Shown piece by piece: positions 36,672-47,251 of a stretch of 64,000 nt of DNA. Under the pieces are notes generated by a model. That model was not told where the DNA came from. It did not search any database and worked only from the letters and a program-made list of their open reading frames with translations. Made by a program: the position numbers and the translations under genes. Each line of letters starts with the position of its first letter. Position 1 is the stretch's first letter. Source of the stretch: Medicago truncatula (Eukaryota > Streptophyta > Magnoliopsida > Fabales > Fabaceae); assembly GCF_003473485.1 (NCBI RefSeq), contig NC_053045.1:64295994-64359993 (forward strand), in the 5' to 3' direction.

Positions 36672-37526
36672 GACTGGTGCTAGTTACACCCCAAAAAAAA
36701 CTAGTTACACCCAAATTTATTTAAAATTTTACAATAATACCAAAATTGCCCTCTTCATGTAAATTTTTAAAAACCCATCTTTTATGATCGTTCTGAACCC
36801 TTACCCCCTTTCATCCACAAATCACCATAGATGTGCAACCAATATTTGAATCAACATCTTTGTTATTGATCTGTATTATATTCATAAAGGTTAGTGAATT
36901 TCATGAATTTCATTTTCAATGAGTTTCTATTTGTTTATTGTTTGTTTTGGTATGAGATATGTTCAATTTAGATTAGTGTAAATTAAGTTTACTTACGTTC
37001 AATTTAGGTTAATGTAAATTTAGTTTACTTATGTCAATGTAAATTAAGTTTACTTATTATGTTCAATCTAGGTTAATGTAAATTTAGTTTACTTTACCTT
37101 CAATCTAGGTTAGTGTAAATTCAGTTTACATGTATATAAGAGGTTAGTGTAAACTCAGTTTACTCAATCGAGGTTAATGTAAATTAAGTTTACTTATGTT
37201 CAATCTAGGTTAATGTAAATTCAGTTTACTTATGTTCAATTTAGGTTAATGTAAATTTAGTTTACTTATGTCAATGTAAGTTTACTTATGTTCAATTTAG
37301 GTTAATGTAAATTTAGTTTACTTATGTTCAATCTAGGTTAATGTAAATTTAGTTTAATCAATCTAGGTTAATGTAAATTAAGTTTACTTATGTTGAGTTA
37401 ATGTAAATTCAGTTTACTTATTCAATTTAGGTTAATGTAAATTAATTTTACTTATGTTCAACTTAGGGGTATATTAGTCATTCTGGGGTGTAACTTGTTT
37501 TTTTTGGGGTGTGACTAGCACCAGTC
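36672..37526. mobile_element. nested element with 9-bp target duplication
   Basis: 855 bp inside the left arm of the foldback element. Ends are inverted: GACTGGTGCTAGTTACACCC at left, GACTGGTGCTAGTCACACCC (bottom strand) at right. Flanked by identical AAATATTTT (36663-36671, 37527-37535), which fits a Mutator-type insertion. About 500 bp of its interior is a minisatellite. Non-coding. Confidence 0.85.
36960..37460. repeat. minisatellite GGTTAATGTAAATTNAGTTTACTTATGTTCAATCTA type
   Basis: About a dozen tandem, variable units of roughly 25-40 bp built on GTAAATTNAGTTTAC and TTATGTTCAATYTAGGTTAAT. Each core is a small imperfect palindrome (GTAAA...TTTAC). Confined to the nested element. Confidence 0.85.
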
Positions 37527-38501
37527 AAATATTTTTTGAGGGTTAAATTAAAATCCTTTCCTTGAAATAAAAATTTCAAGATTCACTCATTCTATTCTAT
37601 TCCTTCAAAAAAATTGCATAAGAAAAAAAAATTTGCATATATTTTTTTACGCTAAAAGAATTGTTTTTCTTCTCCCTTTACTTTTTTACGCTAAAAAAAT
37701 TGCATATATTTTTTTTTTAAAGAAAACAATTGTAAAATTCAAAGAATTGCATATTTATTCTTTCTCTCGTTACTATTTTTTATACGACATATTTTTTTTT
37801 TATTTCTTCATTATAATCCTGATCTTTTCTTATGTTTTTTTTTTTTGTAAACACACATTTTTGTACTAATCTGTCACAAAAAAAAAGATGATAGAGGAAG
37901 TAACCCTAATCTTTTCTTATATCTAATTCATTTACAATAATTGCATAAAAAAAATTGGGTATTTTCTTATATAAATAACGAGAAATTAAAATAATCATCT
38001 CCATCGTAATTAGTTTTTGTTGTCACTAACATACATAGATGTTGATGTTATTTGAGAAAGAGCTCAAGAATTCAATATAACATAAAAAAATAAAAAAAAT
38101 AAAAACTAAAAACACGTGAATCCAACATAACATAAGTAAAATTAGTTATTTTAATCATTAATTTAAATTAAATAATAAAGACAACATGTACAAATGTAAG
38201 AACACTTACCTACACATGTATTAATCATGTTTAATTTTTATTTCAAGGAAAGAATTTTAATTTAACCCTCAAAAAATATTTTAGCGTGACATAAATAAAA
38301 AAAACAATAGAAGAAGAAAAAAATCATGTAATTAAAAGACATTTATTGTTTTGTTATTTTGTAGTGATAAGTGTTAACTACAATAGAAAATGGAATTAAA
38401 GTCTATCATATCAATTAATCTAAGCCATTAACCAATATTAGAATTAAAGGTCAAAATTTGGAGTAAGATATTACACTTACTCTTGGAGTAAAAATATCCC
38501 C

Positions 38502-38505
<4 letters not shown>

Positions 38506-38560
<55 letters not shown>
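38506..38560. repeat. (TA)n microsatellite, right of foldback element
   Basis: About 27 TA units immediately after the right end of the foldback element. Confidence 0.95.
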
Positions 38561-38563
<3 letters not shown>

Positions 38564-38667
38564 AATTATTGATTGATCACATGAATATATAATTGCATCG
38601 AAACCCTTTTCATCCGTGACGTTGTATGACGAGAAATTGCTTTGATCTTAATTTTGTAATTGCTATC

Positions 38668-39363
38668 ATGTCTTCTTCTCAACCATATCGATTCATTCCA
38701 ACAGAAGATAGGGTTAGCTCCATTCCAGATTCAATTCTCTCTTTTCTCCCAACCAAAGACTCGGTCGCCACAAGCGTCCTCTCGAAGCAGTGGAATCCAT
38801 TATGGCTTTTAGTTCTCGATCTTAACTTCGACAGTCAAACCTTCAAAGACTACATCACCTTTAGCCATGTCGTATACTTGGTCATTGTATCACGAGAAAT
38901 CACGCTGCCAATACGATCACTTTGCCTCAAATTTGGCAAAGAATACAGCATCAACGATATCAACAGATTTATTAATGCAGCAATACAAAGAGGAATTGAA
39001 AACCTAGACATTGACATGTTGGAGGATGTTAATGGATTAACCAGTAGCATTTTTAGTTGCAAGACACTCACTGTTCTCAAATTGTTGAAAAACCTGTTTG
39101 TGAAAGATGACAATTACCAAGTAGATCTTCCTTTACTCAAAGTTCTCTGTATAGATATTATGAGGTTCAGTTATCAAGCAACTATTACCAAGTTTTTCTT
39201 AGGTTGTCCCGTTATAGAGGAATTGCGAACAAAGATTGCTGCGTTTTATTTGAGGAAGCTTAATCCAGAAACACCCAACTTGATGAGAACAAGTATTCCA
39301 AGTCAATATATTTCTCTCTACTTTCTTTCTAGGGTAGAGATTTTGCGTCTAAATATGGCATGA
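38668..39363 (+). CDS. short F-box/LRR-type protein
   Basis: A single open frame, 231 residues from the ATG at 38668 (an in-frame ATG at 38626 adds 14 residues). F-box near the start: DRVSSIPDSILSFLPTKDSV followed by ATSVLSKQW, the classic plant F-box/FBD/LRR form that would bind SKP1 in an SCF ubiquitin ligase. LRR-like segments follow (IENLDIDMLEDVNGLTSSIF, CKTLTVLKL, LPLLKVLCIDIM, GCPVIEEL). Family members usually have 350-450 residues and an FBD tail; this frame ends early, so it may be a truncated or decaying copy, or have a downstream exon I did not find. It lies about 100 bp from the TA tract of the foldback element, which may have removed its promoter. Confidence 0.7.
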   Translation: MSSSQPYRFIPTEDRVSSIPDSILSFLPTKDSVATSVLSKQWNPLWLLVLDLNFDSQTFKDYITFSHVVYLVIVSREITLPIRSLCLKFGKEYSINDINRFINAAIQRGIENLDIDMLEDVNGLTSSIFSCKTLTVLKLLKNLFVKDDNYQVDLPLLKVLCIDIMRFSYQATITKFFLGCPVIEELRTKIAAFYLRKLNPETPNLMRTSIPSQYISLYFLSRVEILRLNMA

Positions 39364-39689
39364 ACTAAGTTCGATTTGTAATATTTTGTCTATGTAAATA
39401 TTAAAACCAACCCGGTATGGTTTCTAATGTTTTGTTTGTAATTTTAAGGGTAAGAAGTGGATTCTAATTTTTGCGAAGTTATTGAATGGATAATAAGTAC
39501 AGAATTTTCAATATTACAGGCCTGGTTTCATTCCTACCAGCATTAGGACCATTTGGATTGGTGTGACTGCTGCGATTCCTCTTGTTTTGTTCGTGCGGTT
39601 AAGCGATTGACAGAGCTTGCAGCAGAATTTTGGGTTCAATATAGTAAGGAAAGAGATTTAATTAAGAAGTGGAACTTTGGAGGTTAATA
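39364..39689. other. spacer downstream of F-box gene
   Basis: No feature firmly recognised. A short open stretch at about 39566-39685 (CFVRAVKRLTELAAEFWVQY and on) looks protein-like but is too short to assign. Confidence 0.3.
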
Positions 39690-40200
39690 GCATATTGGTT
39701 TACACCAAGTCTGTTGGTGTGTTTTGCCTTCCAAATCGAAATTCAGTTTCAGCTTCATGTTGTTCAACATTCTCCATCTCGCCACCAATGCTTTTACTAA
39801 AAGCAAGTTTCTTCCATTTAAAGAAACCTTTCTTCTTCTCAACCATCTTTTCCATATGTGCTTGCATGACATTGCACTGACTTTGCAGCCTGTAAACATC
39901 TTCCTTCAGTTTTTTTTTTTTATCTCCATTGTTGCGTGTTCATTTCGCGCTTAGAAAGACACCGTGCTGGTCGGTCAAACACACCATCATATACACTTGG
40001 ACTCCTCAAGCTACTGAAAGAAGCACTCCAATCAATGTGGCGGTTGAGTTTCGTTTGTTCAGAGTAGAGAAATTGAATAACAGCTCTCACTGCAGGCAAC
40101 CGTTCGTTTTGAGCTGCATGAAGTGAGGCTTCTGGTGTGAGTTTCCTGCTATCAATCAACTTTCCTTTCTTGCTTTGACATACTTGGATGTGCCTATAAC
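39690..40200 (-). pseudogene. NPH3-family 3'-end fragment, decayed
   Basis: On the bottom strand, pieces match the C-terminal end of an NPH3/BTB protein: AHPSMSKQERK, then LIDSRKLTPEASLHAAQNER, LPAVRAVIQFLYSEQTKLNR, HIDWSASFSSLRSP, ARCLSKREMNTQQ, and farther on GRNLLLVKALVARWRMLNN. The pieces lie in different frames (at least two shifts) with no BTB domain or upstream exons nearby. Before AHPS the sequence looks like the acceptor side of the usual last intron, so this is genomic last-exon DNA, not a processed copy. It is a different paralogue from the NPH3 gene at 59.2 kb. Confidence 0.82.
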
Positions 40201-41049
40201 AAAAATATATAAGTAGACAGTCTCACATTAGATGAGATACTGATCGAATAAATGGACTTAGATTGCATGCTGTTGGAATTCCATGCAGTCAAGACATCGG
40301 TAATTATTGGATCAAGATCACACGGTCTATATTTTAAGCTCGGTATTTTTAATATTTAAAAACAATAAAATCTGCATGTATTCTGCACCGTCCAACCTTG
40401 ATCAAATGACCACCGATGTGCATGAATGCACAACATTCTGACTGGATACAACCCAAATGTTTTATGCATTGTAATCATGAAGTGCATATGATTGCATTAT
40501 AATTGATTAACATGTGGGAAGACTAACTACTGAGATGGCCTAGGTATAAATGTATGTTTTTTTTGAACAATCAGTTATAAATGAATGTTACTTGAATTTT
40601 AGAAGAAAATTAATGTGCTTTTTGGAATCAAGTAATAAATATACGTATCTATAAGGAAGGAAGTTCTATGCTTTGACATCTATACTAGACTAGATAGAGT
40701 TTTTATATCCTCAAGAATCATTAATTATGATGCATTTCAGTAAAACAGGCACATGACATTTTATTACTTGAGGATATGATATATCCAGACTCTATATATA
40801 TATGATATAATATCCTTATGAAACAAGTTAAAATTAAAAATAAGTTAGGCTGATAAGAGGGGGTGTATTAGAAACAGTAGTTGGGCCCTACGCAAATTTA
40901 AAGAGAAACAATCCCGATCCAGGGGTTTATAAAAGGAAAGAATGGATTAGTTACTTAATATTATTGTGTGCTTATCGAATCCTCTCTCATCATCCCCTCC
41001 TGCAATTAACCAAGCGATACCGCTAATTCCCAAACTCCATTCAAACACC
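40201..41049 (+). promoter_or_regulatory. RH21 upstream region
   Basis: AT-rich spacer, then promoter and 5' UTR of the helicase gene. GTTTATAAAAGG at 40925-40936 is a good TATA box, about 115 bp before the ATG. Confidence 0.5.
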
Positions 41050-43170
41050 ATGAAAAGATCCACCGATGAATTGGCCCCCGTCCCCGCCACCGCTATCCCC
41101 AAACCAGTTTTCCTCACTAAAGCCCAACGTGAACAACAAGCACTCGAACGCCGCCACAATCAAGTCGCCGGTCACAAACGCGACCAAGAAGAACTTCTCC
41201 TCCTTTCCACTAATAACAACATCAACCGCTCCTCTGATTCCGACCGCCGTGATCGTGACCGTGACCGTGGTCACGATCGAGACAGTTACAGAGAACGTGA
41301 TAGAGACAGAGACAGAGAAAGAGAAAGAGACAGAGATAACAGAGATCGTGAACGAAGACACCGCGATAGAGAACGTGAAGAAGAGAATAAAGTTCGTGAG
41401 CGAGCTCGATTGGAGAAGCTAGCGGAACGAGAACGTGAAAAGGAGCTTGATTCGATTAAGGAACAATACCTAGGTTCAAAAAAACCTAAAAAAAGGGTTA
41501 TTAAACCTAGTGAGAAATTTCGATTTTCTTTTGATTGGGAAAATACTGAAGATACTTCGCGTGATATGAATGTTCTTTATCAAAACCCTCATGAAGCTCA
41601 GCTTCTTTTTGGCCGAGGGTTTAGAGCTGGAATGGATCGCCGTGAGCAGAAGAAGCTTGCGGCAAAGCACGAGAAAGAGATGAGGGATCAGATTAGGAAG
41701 AAGGATGGTGTCGAGGAGAAGCCCGAGGAAGCTGATGCTCAGCGGCGTAAGGAGGAGGCTGCTGATGCTTATGATACGTTTGATATGAGGGTTGATCGTC
41801 ATTGGAGTGAGAAGAAGCTTGAGGAAATGACCGAGAGGGATTGGCGTATATTTAGGGAAGATTATAACATTTCTTATAAGGGTTCCAAGATTCCAAGACC
41901 TATGAGGAGTTGGGTTGAGAGTAAGTTGAGTCAAGAGCTTTTGAAGGCTGTGGAGAAGGCTGGTTATAAAACCCCTTCTCCCATTCAGATGGCTGCTATT
42001 CCGCTTGGACTTCAGCAGCGCGATGTTATCGGCGTTGCTGAGACAGGTTCTGGGAAGACTGCTGCGTTTGTTTTGCCTATGTTGAGTTATATCACTAGGC
42101 TTCCTCCTATTAGTGAGGAGAATGAAGCGGAGGGTCCTTATGCTGTTGTTATGGCGCCCACTCGCGAGCTTGCTCAGCAGATTGAGGATGAGACGGTTAA
42201 ATTTGCTCAGTATATGGGGATTAAAGTTGTTTCCATTGTTGGTGGTCAGTCTATCGAGGAGCAAGGGTTTAAGATAAGGCAGGGTTGTGAAATTGTGATT
42301 GCGACTCCTGGTCGTTTGATTGATTGCTTGGAGCGTCGCTATGCTGTTCTTAATCAGTGTAATTATGTGGTTCTTGACGAGGCTGATCGTATGATTGATA
42401 TGGGGTTTGAGCCACAGGTCATGGGTGTGCTAGATGCAATGCCTTCGAGTAATCTCAAACCGGAGAATGAAGATGAGGAGCTTGATGAGAAGAGGATTTA
42501 TAGGACTACTTATATGTTCAGTGCTACCATGCCACCTGCTGTGGAGAGGCTTGCTAGGAAGTATTTGAGGAACCCTGTTGTCGTGACTATAGGAACTGCT
42601 GGAAAAGCAACTGACTTGATCAGCCAGCATGTGATCATGATGAAGGAATCTGAGAAAAATTATAAGCTTCAGAGATTGTTGGATGAGCTTAATGACAAGA
42701 CTGCGATTGTGTTTGTAAACACCAAGAAGAGCGCTGATTTTCTTGCTAAGAATTTGGACAAGGAAGGCTATCGTGTGACCACTTTGCATGGAGGGAAATC
42801 ACAAGATCAGAGGGAGATTAGTCTTGAAGGATTTAGGACCAAGAGATATAATGTGCTTGTTGCAACCGATGTTGCTGGACGTGGTATTGACATTCCTGAT
42901 GTGGCTCATGTTATCAACTATGATATGCCTGGGAATATTGAAATGTACACCCATCGTATTGGGCGTACTGGTCGTGCAGGAAAGACAGGTGTGGCTACAA
43001 CATTCCTGACTCTTCAGGACACTGATGTCTTTTATGAACTTAAGCAGATGCTCATTCAGAGTAACAGTCCTGTTCCACCTGAATTGGCAAGGCATGAAGC
43101 TTCCAAATTCAAGCCAGGATCTATTCCTGACAGACCACCTAGGCGAAATGACACTGTTTTTGCCCATTAA
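41050..43170 (+). CDS. RH21: DEAD-box ATP-dependent RNA helicase 21 (PRP28 type)
   Basis: Intronless, 706 residues. Nuclear helicase of the U5 snRNP; PRP28 exchanges U1 for U6 at the 5' splice site during spliceosome activation. Start at 41050 (ACCATGAA context) because the [11 protein letters not shown]-terminus follows; the frame upstream has no ATG. N-terminal RS/RD/RE-rich arm (about 60-130) as in U5-100K, then Q motif GYKTPSPIQ (about 305), motif I AETGSGKT (about 331), [20 protein letters not shown] in [13 protein letters not shown] (about 440), SAT in FSATMPP (about 490), helicase C with [13 protein letters not shown] and [13 protein letters not shown] (about 635). All motifs are intact. 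Length and layout agree with plant RH21. The long minus-strand frames over it are shadows. Confidence 0.96.
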   Translation: MKRSTDELAPVPATAIPKPVFLTKAQREQQALERRHNQVAGHKRDQEELLLLSTNNNINRSSDSDRRDRDRDRGHDRDSYRERDRDRDRERERDRDNRDRERRHRDREREEENKVRERARLEKLAEREREKELDSIKEQYLGSKKPKKRVIKPSEKFRFSFDWENTEDTSRDMNVLYQNPHEAQLLFGRGFRAGMDRREQKKLAAKHEKEMRDQIRKKDGVEEKPEEADAQRRKEEAADAYDTFDMRVDRHWSEKKLEEMTERDWRIFREDYNISYKGSKIPRPMRSWVESKLSQELLKAVEKAGYKTPSPIQMAAIPLGLQQRDVIGVAETGSGKTAAFVLPMLSYITRLPPISEENEAEGPYAVVMAPTRELAQQIEDETVKFAQYMGIKVVSIVGGQSIEEQGFKIRQGCEIVIATPGRLIDCLERRYAVLNQCNYVVLDEADRMIDMGFEPQVMGVLDAMPSSNLKPENEDEELDEKRIYRTTYMFSATMPPAVERLARKYLRNPVVVTIGTAGKATDLISQHVIMMKESEKNYKLQRLLDELNDKTAIVFVNTKKSADFLAKNLDKEGYRVTTLHGGKSQDQREISLEGFRTKRYNVLVATDVAGRGIDIPDVAHVINYDMPGNIEMYTHRIGRTGRAGKTGVATTFLTLQDTDVFYELKQMLIQSNSPVPPELARHEASKFKPGSIPDRPPRRNDTVFAH

Positions 43171-43859
43171 AGAACTTTCTTTTGAGGTTTAAAGGCATAT
43201 ATGCGTATTGCAGGTAATAATATCAATGAACATTTTACTAGTGATGCTTAGGAGCCTAATATGTGCGGTTATATATAGGATCGTGTATAAAGTTCAATTA
43301 AGGCATTCCTTTTGTCCTGATATCATTGTCATTGCTATTGTTATGGCTGACTAGAGTTGCTACCTGTTTATTATATTTCTAACAAGAATTGATAATTTTA
43401 GATGACAATCTTTTGATTGGTCTTGTTATTTGGCATTAACGTTTGTCTTATGCCTATTATGATATAATGCTTTTTATCATTTCACTTTAGTGTTTGTCTT
43501 TTATGATTTTGTTTATCACTTTCTCTAGGCTGTGCTAACCTATTTTATGTAAATTTGCTGATGTCAAATCATTGAGCAGGCTATGTTATATGTGCTTGTA
43601 TATATGAATTACTCCTTTGTGTTAAATGCTGCTCTAAGTTGTAGTTACTTTTATTCTATTTGTGGTGGCACTATCACATTTTATTTACTAAAAACTGTGG
43701 TTGGCACAGTTGTAAAACTTAAACCATCACGATTAGCAATCCTTATCCACTTTGAAGAATTTAAACAGTATTCAGAAGGTTGGAGTTACTGATCTATTCA
43801 GTAACCACCTAGTTAGTCAATCCTAGATAGTGTCATAGTTGGGCAGCCATCCTAAAAGG
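43171..43859. other. RH21 3' UTR and spacer
   Basis: 3' untranslated and intergenic sequence, T-rich; no gene recognised. Confidence 0.45.
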
Positions 43860-44790
43860 GATATGGTTGGGTTTGTGTTGCAAGGTGAATGTTACTAAAG
43901 GGAAAGAGGAGCTCTCATGAGGAGGCTTGAAAGATCTAGAAGGCATATGTCATCTCTGCAAGGAGAAACCAGAATCAATAATTCATTGTGCTAAGGGACT
44001 GTGAAAAGGCCAAGGAAATTTGGAGTCTGCTGGGAGTAAATTCAGACAACTCCTTTTATACAAGTGAGTTGAACAAGTGGTTAGAAATGAATATTAAGTG
44101 CAGGTCCAGGTACAAAGGAGAGTGGCAATGCACCTTTGTGGTTACCTTAGACTCCAGTTGGATGGCTAGATATAATTACATCTTCCAAGGTCTCAGTCCT
44201 AGCTCTCTTGAAATTGTGCACATTATTCCATACAAGAAACATGAGATTTTGAAGCATAGCTTTATGCAGGAGAATAATAACCACACAGACGATCCTTTCA
44301 AAAAAGAAAAACCACACAAATGATCAACACTTAGCATGTATCGAATGGGAATCTCCTCAAAGAGATTGGATTAAATTAAATTGTGATGGGGCAGTGGCGA
44401 ATGGTGGTGAGGTGTTACCCGGAACAATGATGGTGATTTTATTCTTGGATTTTCGACACGGATGGATACAAACTCTATTATGTGACAGAGATGGCAGCTG
44501 TGCAGCCGGGTCTGAAGCTCCTTATCAATAGTATCGTTGTGGAAACAGATACTTACCAATCTAATTAGGCAAAAATTAGAACCGAGATTTTCCATACATT
44601 TTGAGGGTAATCAAGTGGCGGGTGCGTACCCGAAGCCTGGTTTACAGTTACACCAATCCATGCCGATACTTGGTTTTTATTCTATGCCAAACTTTTGTTC
44701 TTTAGCATTTTTAGCTGATAAGTTGACGAGGACCTGTTTCATTTAAGGGTTCAACCCCTTTTGGCCATTAAAAATAATAAAATAAAATTT
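43860..44790 (+). pseudogene. L1-type LINE fragment (zf-RVT and RNase H)
   Basis: C-terminal remains of a plant LINE ORF2. ICHLCKEKPESIIH and VLRDCEKAKEIWSLLG form the zinc-binding reverse-transcriptase domain, split between two frames near 43988. PPQRDWIKLNCDGAVANGG (from about 44356) starts the RNase H domain; RFSIHFEGNQVAGAY (about 44588) is its end. Frame shifts and stops make it dead. It ends in an A/T-rich tail near 44770-44790 after TTTTGGCCATTAAAAATAAT. The 5' part is missing. Confidence 0.8.
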
Positions 44791-46050
44791 TCCCTTTTAT
44801 TTTACTTATTAAATTATCAAAATAGTGTAACGATAGTATAAGTCATTTTGTCGTCTCCCAATTAAGGCCTATACTCTTCAGTCGTCTCCCAAATAACTGA
44901 TTAACCATATTTATTAAGTAGGCTCTAAAAGCCGAAATTTCTTATGTCGGCTAATATTAGATCGAATGCGCGTCCGACTAAAAAAGCATTTTTTAACCGA
45001 CTTAAAAAATATATTTTTTTGCACTAGTTTACTTTTTATGAAAATGAAATTACTTATTATACAATAAAATTTCCCTAATCCAAATTAAGTGATTGTACTC
45101 AAATTAATTAAGAATTTCGTTCTTAGATGGAACATCTATTGACCAGACTTGACTTTTCTTAATACAAAAAAAAAAAAAAAAAACCAATACACTTCTCTCT
45201 TATTTCTTTTATTTTTCTATTGATATGTTAATTTGAATTGGAATATTTGGTATAAGAACACAAACGACATAGCCTGTCAAGCTCGCTTTAAACCGTGAAG
45301 ATGTCAATGAGTTGGTATCATGGTACCCCGAGTGTCTATTAGCATGGGTAACAATTTGAGTCCTTGTGTTTGTACCTTTGGGTACCTAGGTACTCAAACT
45401 TGTTATCCATATTATAATTAAAGTAAATCGGTCAATCAAAAAATATCCTAGCATTTTAACACAAATTAAATATTCAAGGTTCTTTCTTGAATTATAAAAG
45501 TATTTAATTTATCCAAAACTATAACCTCCAAAACATTTTGAATGAGTATACAACCAATGCTACAACCACAAGTCTTGCACTTATGGCAATATACAACCAA
45601 TTCAAACAAGAGAATTGTAGTTTTACAACATAAAATTTAAAAGACTTTAAACATAAAGAAGATACACCTTCCCTGTCTCAAGGAAAGTGGAAGAGAAATT
45701 TATAGTATATCCCAAAGACTAATTTTATGGTGCATAAGTGAGATATATATGCGTCATATATAAATTGGGTTCAACAATTAGATCAATAAATCATATCAAT
45801 AGATCAAATGAAATATGATGTAATTTTGATTCAATGGTGAAAAACAAACTCATACATAATAGAAAACAATTTTACTTGTGCAAATGAGACCAAGTTTATC
45901 CAAAGTTGAGAATATCATCTCAGGTGATTTGAACTTTATACAAAAAGAAGATTTATAATCGACCAAATAAATAGATGAAATTTAGATAATCCAATAATAA
46001 AGGGATTTTACCTCAAGTTAGAAGTCATTTTGGAAAAGTAAACTAATATG
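44791..46050. other. intergenic, repeat-like but unassigned
   Basis: AT-rich. TTTTTTTGCACTAGT at about 45016-45029 resembles a DNA-transposon end without a visible partner. ATGGGTAACAATTTGAGT (45343-45360) faces ACTCAAACTTGTTATCCAT (45394-45412), a short hairpin. No gene. Confidence 0.35.
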
Positions 46051-46070
46051 AAGATAATTAATAAATGTTT

Positions 46071-46570
46071 TTTTTTTTCATTTTTCAAATCCTAACTGTT
46101 GCAACTTTTCTTTTCCTTGATCCATCAAAGATGGGTGATTTTGGGTCAATTTTGACCTGAAATCATCCCTCCGAAGTATTTTTATTTCTCTTTTAGTTAA
46201 ATAAGTGATTCTCACATATTTTAAGTTTTCTTTTGCTTGTTTTTTGTGTTCTCGTCATCTCACATGACTTTGTTTATTTTGATTTTCCATCTTAGTGCGG
46301 TGTTTATTTAATTAAGGTTGAAAGATTATCTTTAATCAAGTACAGATTCATTCAATGACTCTTGCAGATCCGAAACATGAGTTTTATGTGGCTTGAATAT
46401 AATCGTATTTGTAGGCATATGTACATTGTCGTTTTATGTTATTAACATGGATGTTGTGAGTTTGTTCGCAGATTCAACCTTTTTGTTTTCTATGACTTTA
46501 TATTTGTATTGTATCAATGTAGTCTATCAATTTGAATACATGAATATCATTTATTTTTGTTAAAAAAATA
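46071..46570 (+). mobile_element. non-LTR retroposon, copy B of a 0.5-kb family
   Basis: 500 bp between identical 20-bp direct repeats AAGATAATTAATAAATGTTT (46051-46070, 46571-46590), ending in TTTTTGTTAAAAAAATA. Homologous to copy A at 30652-31140 in opposite orientation: CATCAAAGATGGGTGATTTT, TTGAAAGATTATCTTTAATC and GTGAGTTTGTTCGCAGATTC all have counterparts. A long perfect target duplication indicates a fairly young insertion. Confidence 0.82.
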
Positions 46571-46590
46571 AAGATAATTAATAAATGTTT

Positions 46591-47251
46591 ATCTACATAT
46601 TTATATTTAAGTATGCATCCTTTGTTTTTTTACACATAACAAGACAACCAATAAAATTTATTACACTTAATACGATTTATTTTTTTCTATAATACTTTTA
46701 ATAATTTAATATATATCATTTTACCATGCTCTGACAAAAAAAAAAAATGAATATATCATTTCATTTATTTCTAATTTAATTTTCTACTTTTGTAATTACA
46801 TGTACAAAATGGTTGTCATTAATAAAATTGTTATCTGAAAAACACATTAGACATGAGACGGAGAAGAAACAGCAAACCCTTTGGATGATTGCATTGCAGA
46901 GAGGGAAGAAGGACAAATACAATTCAATTGTTATCTGTTTCTTATTCATTATTATTGATTTTATTTCCATTCCTCCAATTGATTTTGATCTTTTTGCATT
47001 TTCTCAATCTTTCAAATTCATCAATGATGATTTTTTTTTTTTTAACGTATATATATCAATTTTTAAAATCTTTTTTCATACATGCATTGGATCATGTGTT
47101 TGATTTGTGTTGACCAATTTGGTTGATTATTTTTAATAATAATAAAAAATATTTTATGCATCTGCATTGCCCTTTTGATAGATTTTTATGGGATGCATTG
47201 TGATAAGAACGATTCAATTTTTTTGCCAAAGATCGTAGCTTTTGTTATACG
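46591..47251 (+). promoter_or_regulatory. upstream region of C2-GRAM gene
   Basis: AT-rich promoter and probable 5' UTR. Open frames here (46813-47113) are T-rich, overlap each other and show no homology I recognise. Confidence 0.4.

Larger units (their letters stand above)
36469..38505. mobile_element. TA-flanked foldback element with long inverted ends
   Basis: 2,037 bp including a nested insertion. Inverted ends of about 250 bp: left GACTCCAAGAGTAAGTGTAA onward pairs with the right end read on the bottom strand (ACTCCAAGAGTAAGTGTAAT), continuing through ATTGGTTAATGGCTTAGATT and AACAAAACAATAAATGTCTT. After the nested element the left arm resumes (GAGGGTTAAATTAAAATCC). Both ends abut TA microsatellites, as in the Micron MITEs of rice. 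No transposase; the interior 37.6-38.2 kb is AT-rich and non-coding. Superfamily not assignable. Confidence 0.85.

Noticed and set aside
36960-37460. Repeat array considered as CRISPR-like
   Set aside because: Units are variable, contiguous and without unique spacers, in a plant transposon; it is a minisatellite.
41476-42264. 262-codon minus-strand frame
   Set aside because: Shadow of the RH21 helicase gene, whose plus-strand protein carries every DEAD-box motif.
45240-45420. GGTACC-rich region with short inverted repeat as a transposon
   Set aside because: Only a short stem is visible, with no terminal repeats or target duplication.
46813-47113. ORFs of 74 and 96 codons upstream of the C2-GRAM gene
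   Set aside because: T-rich, overlapping frames in promoter sequence; no supporting features.
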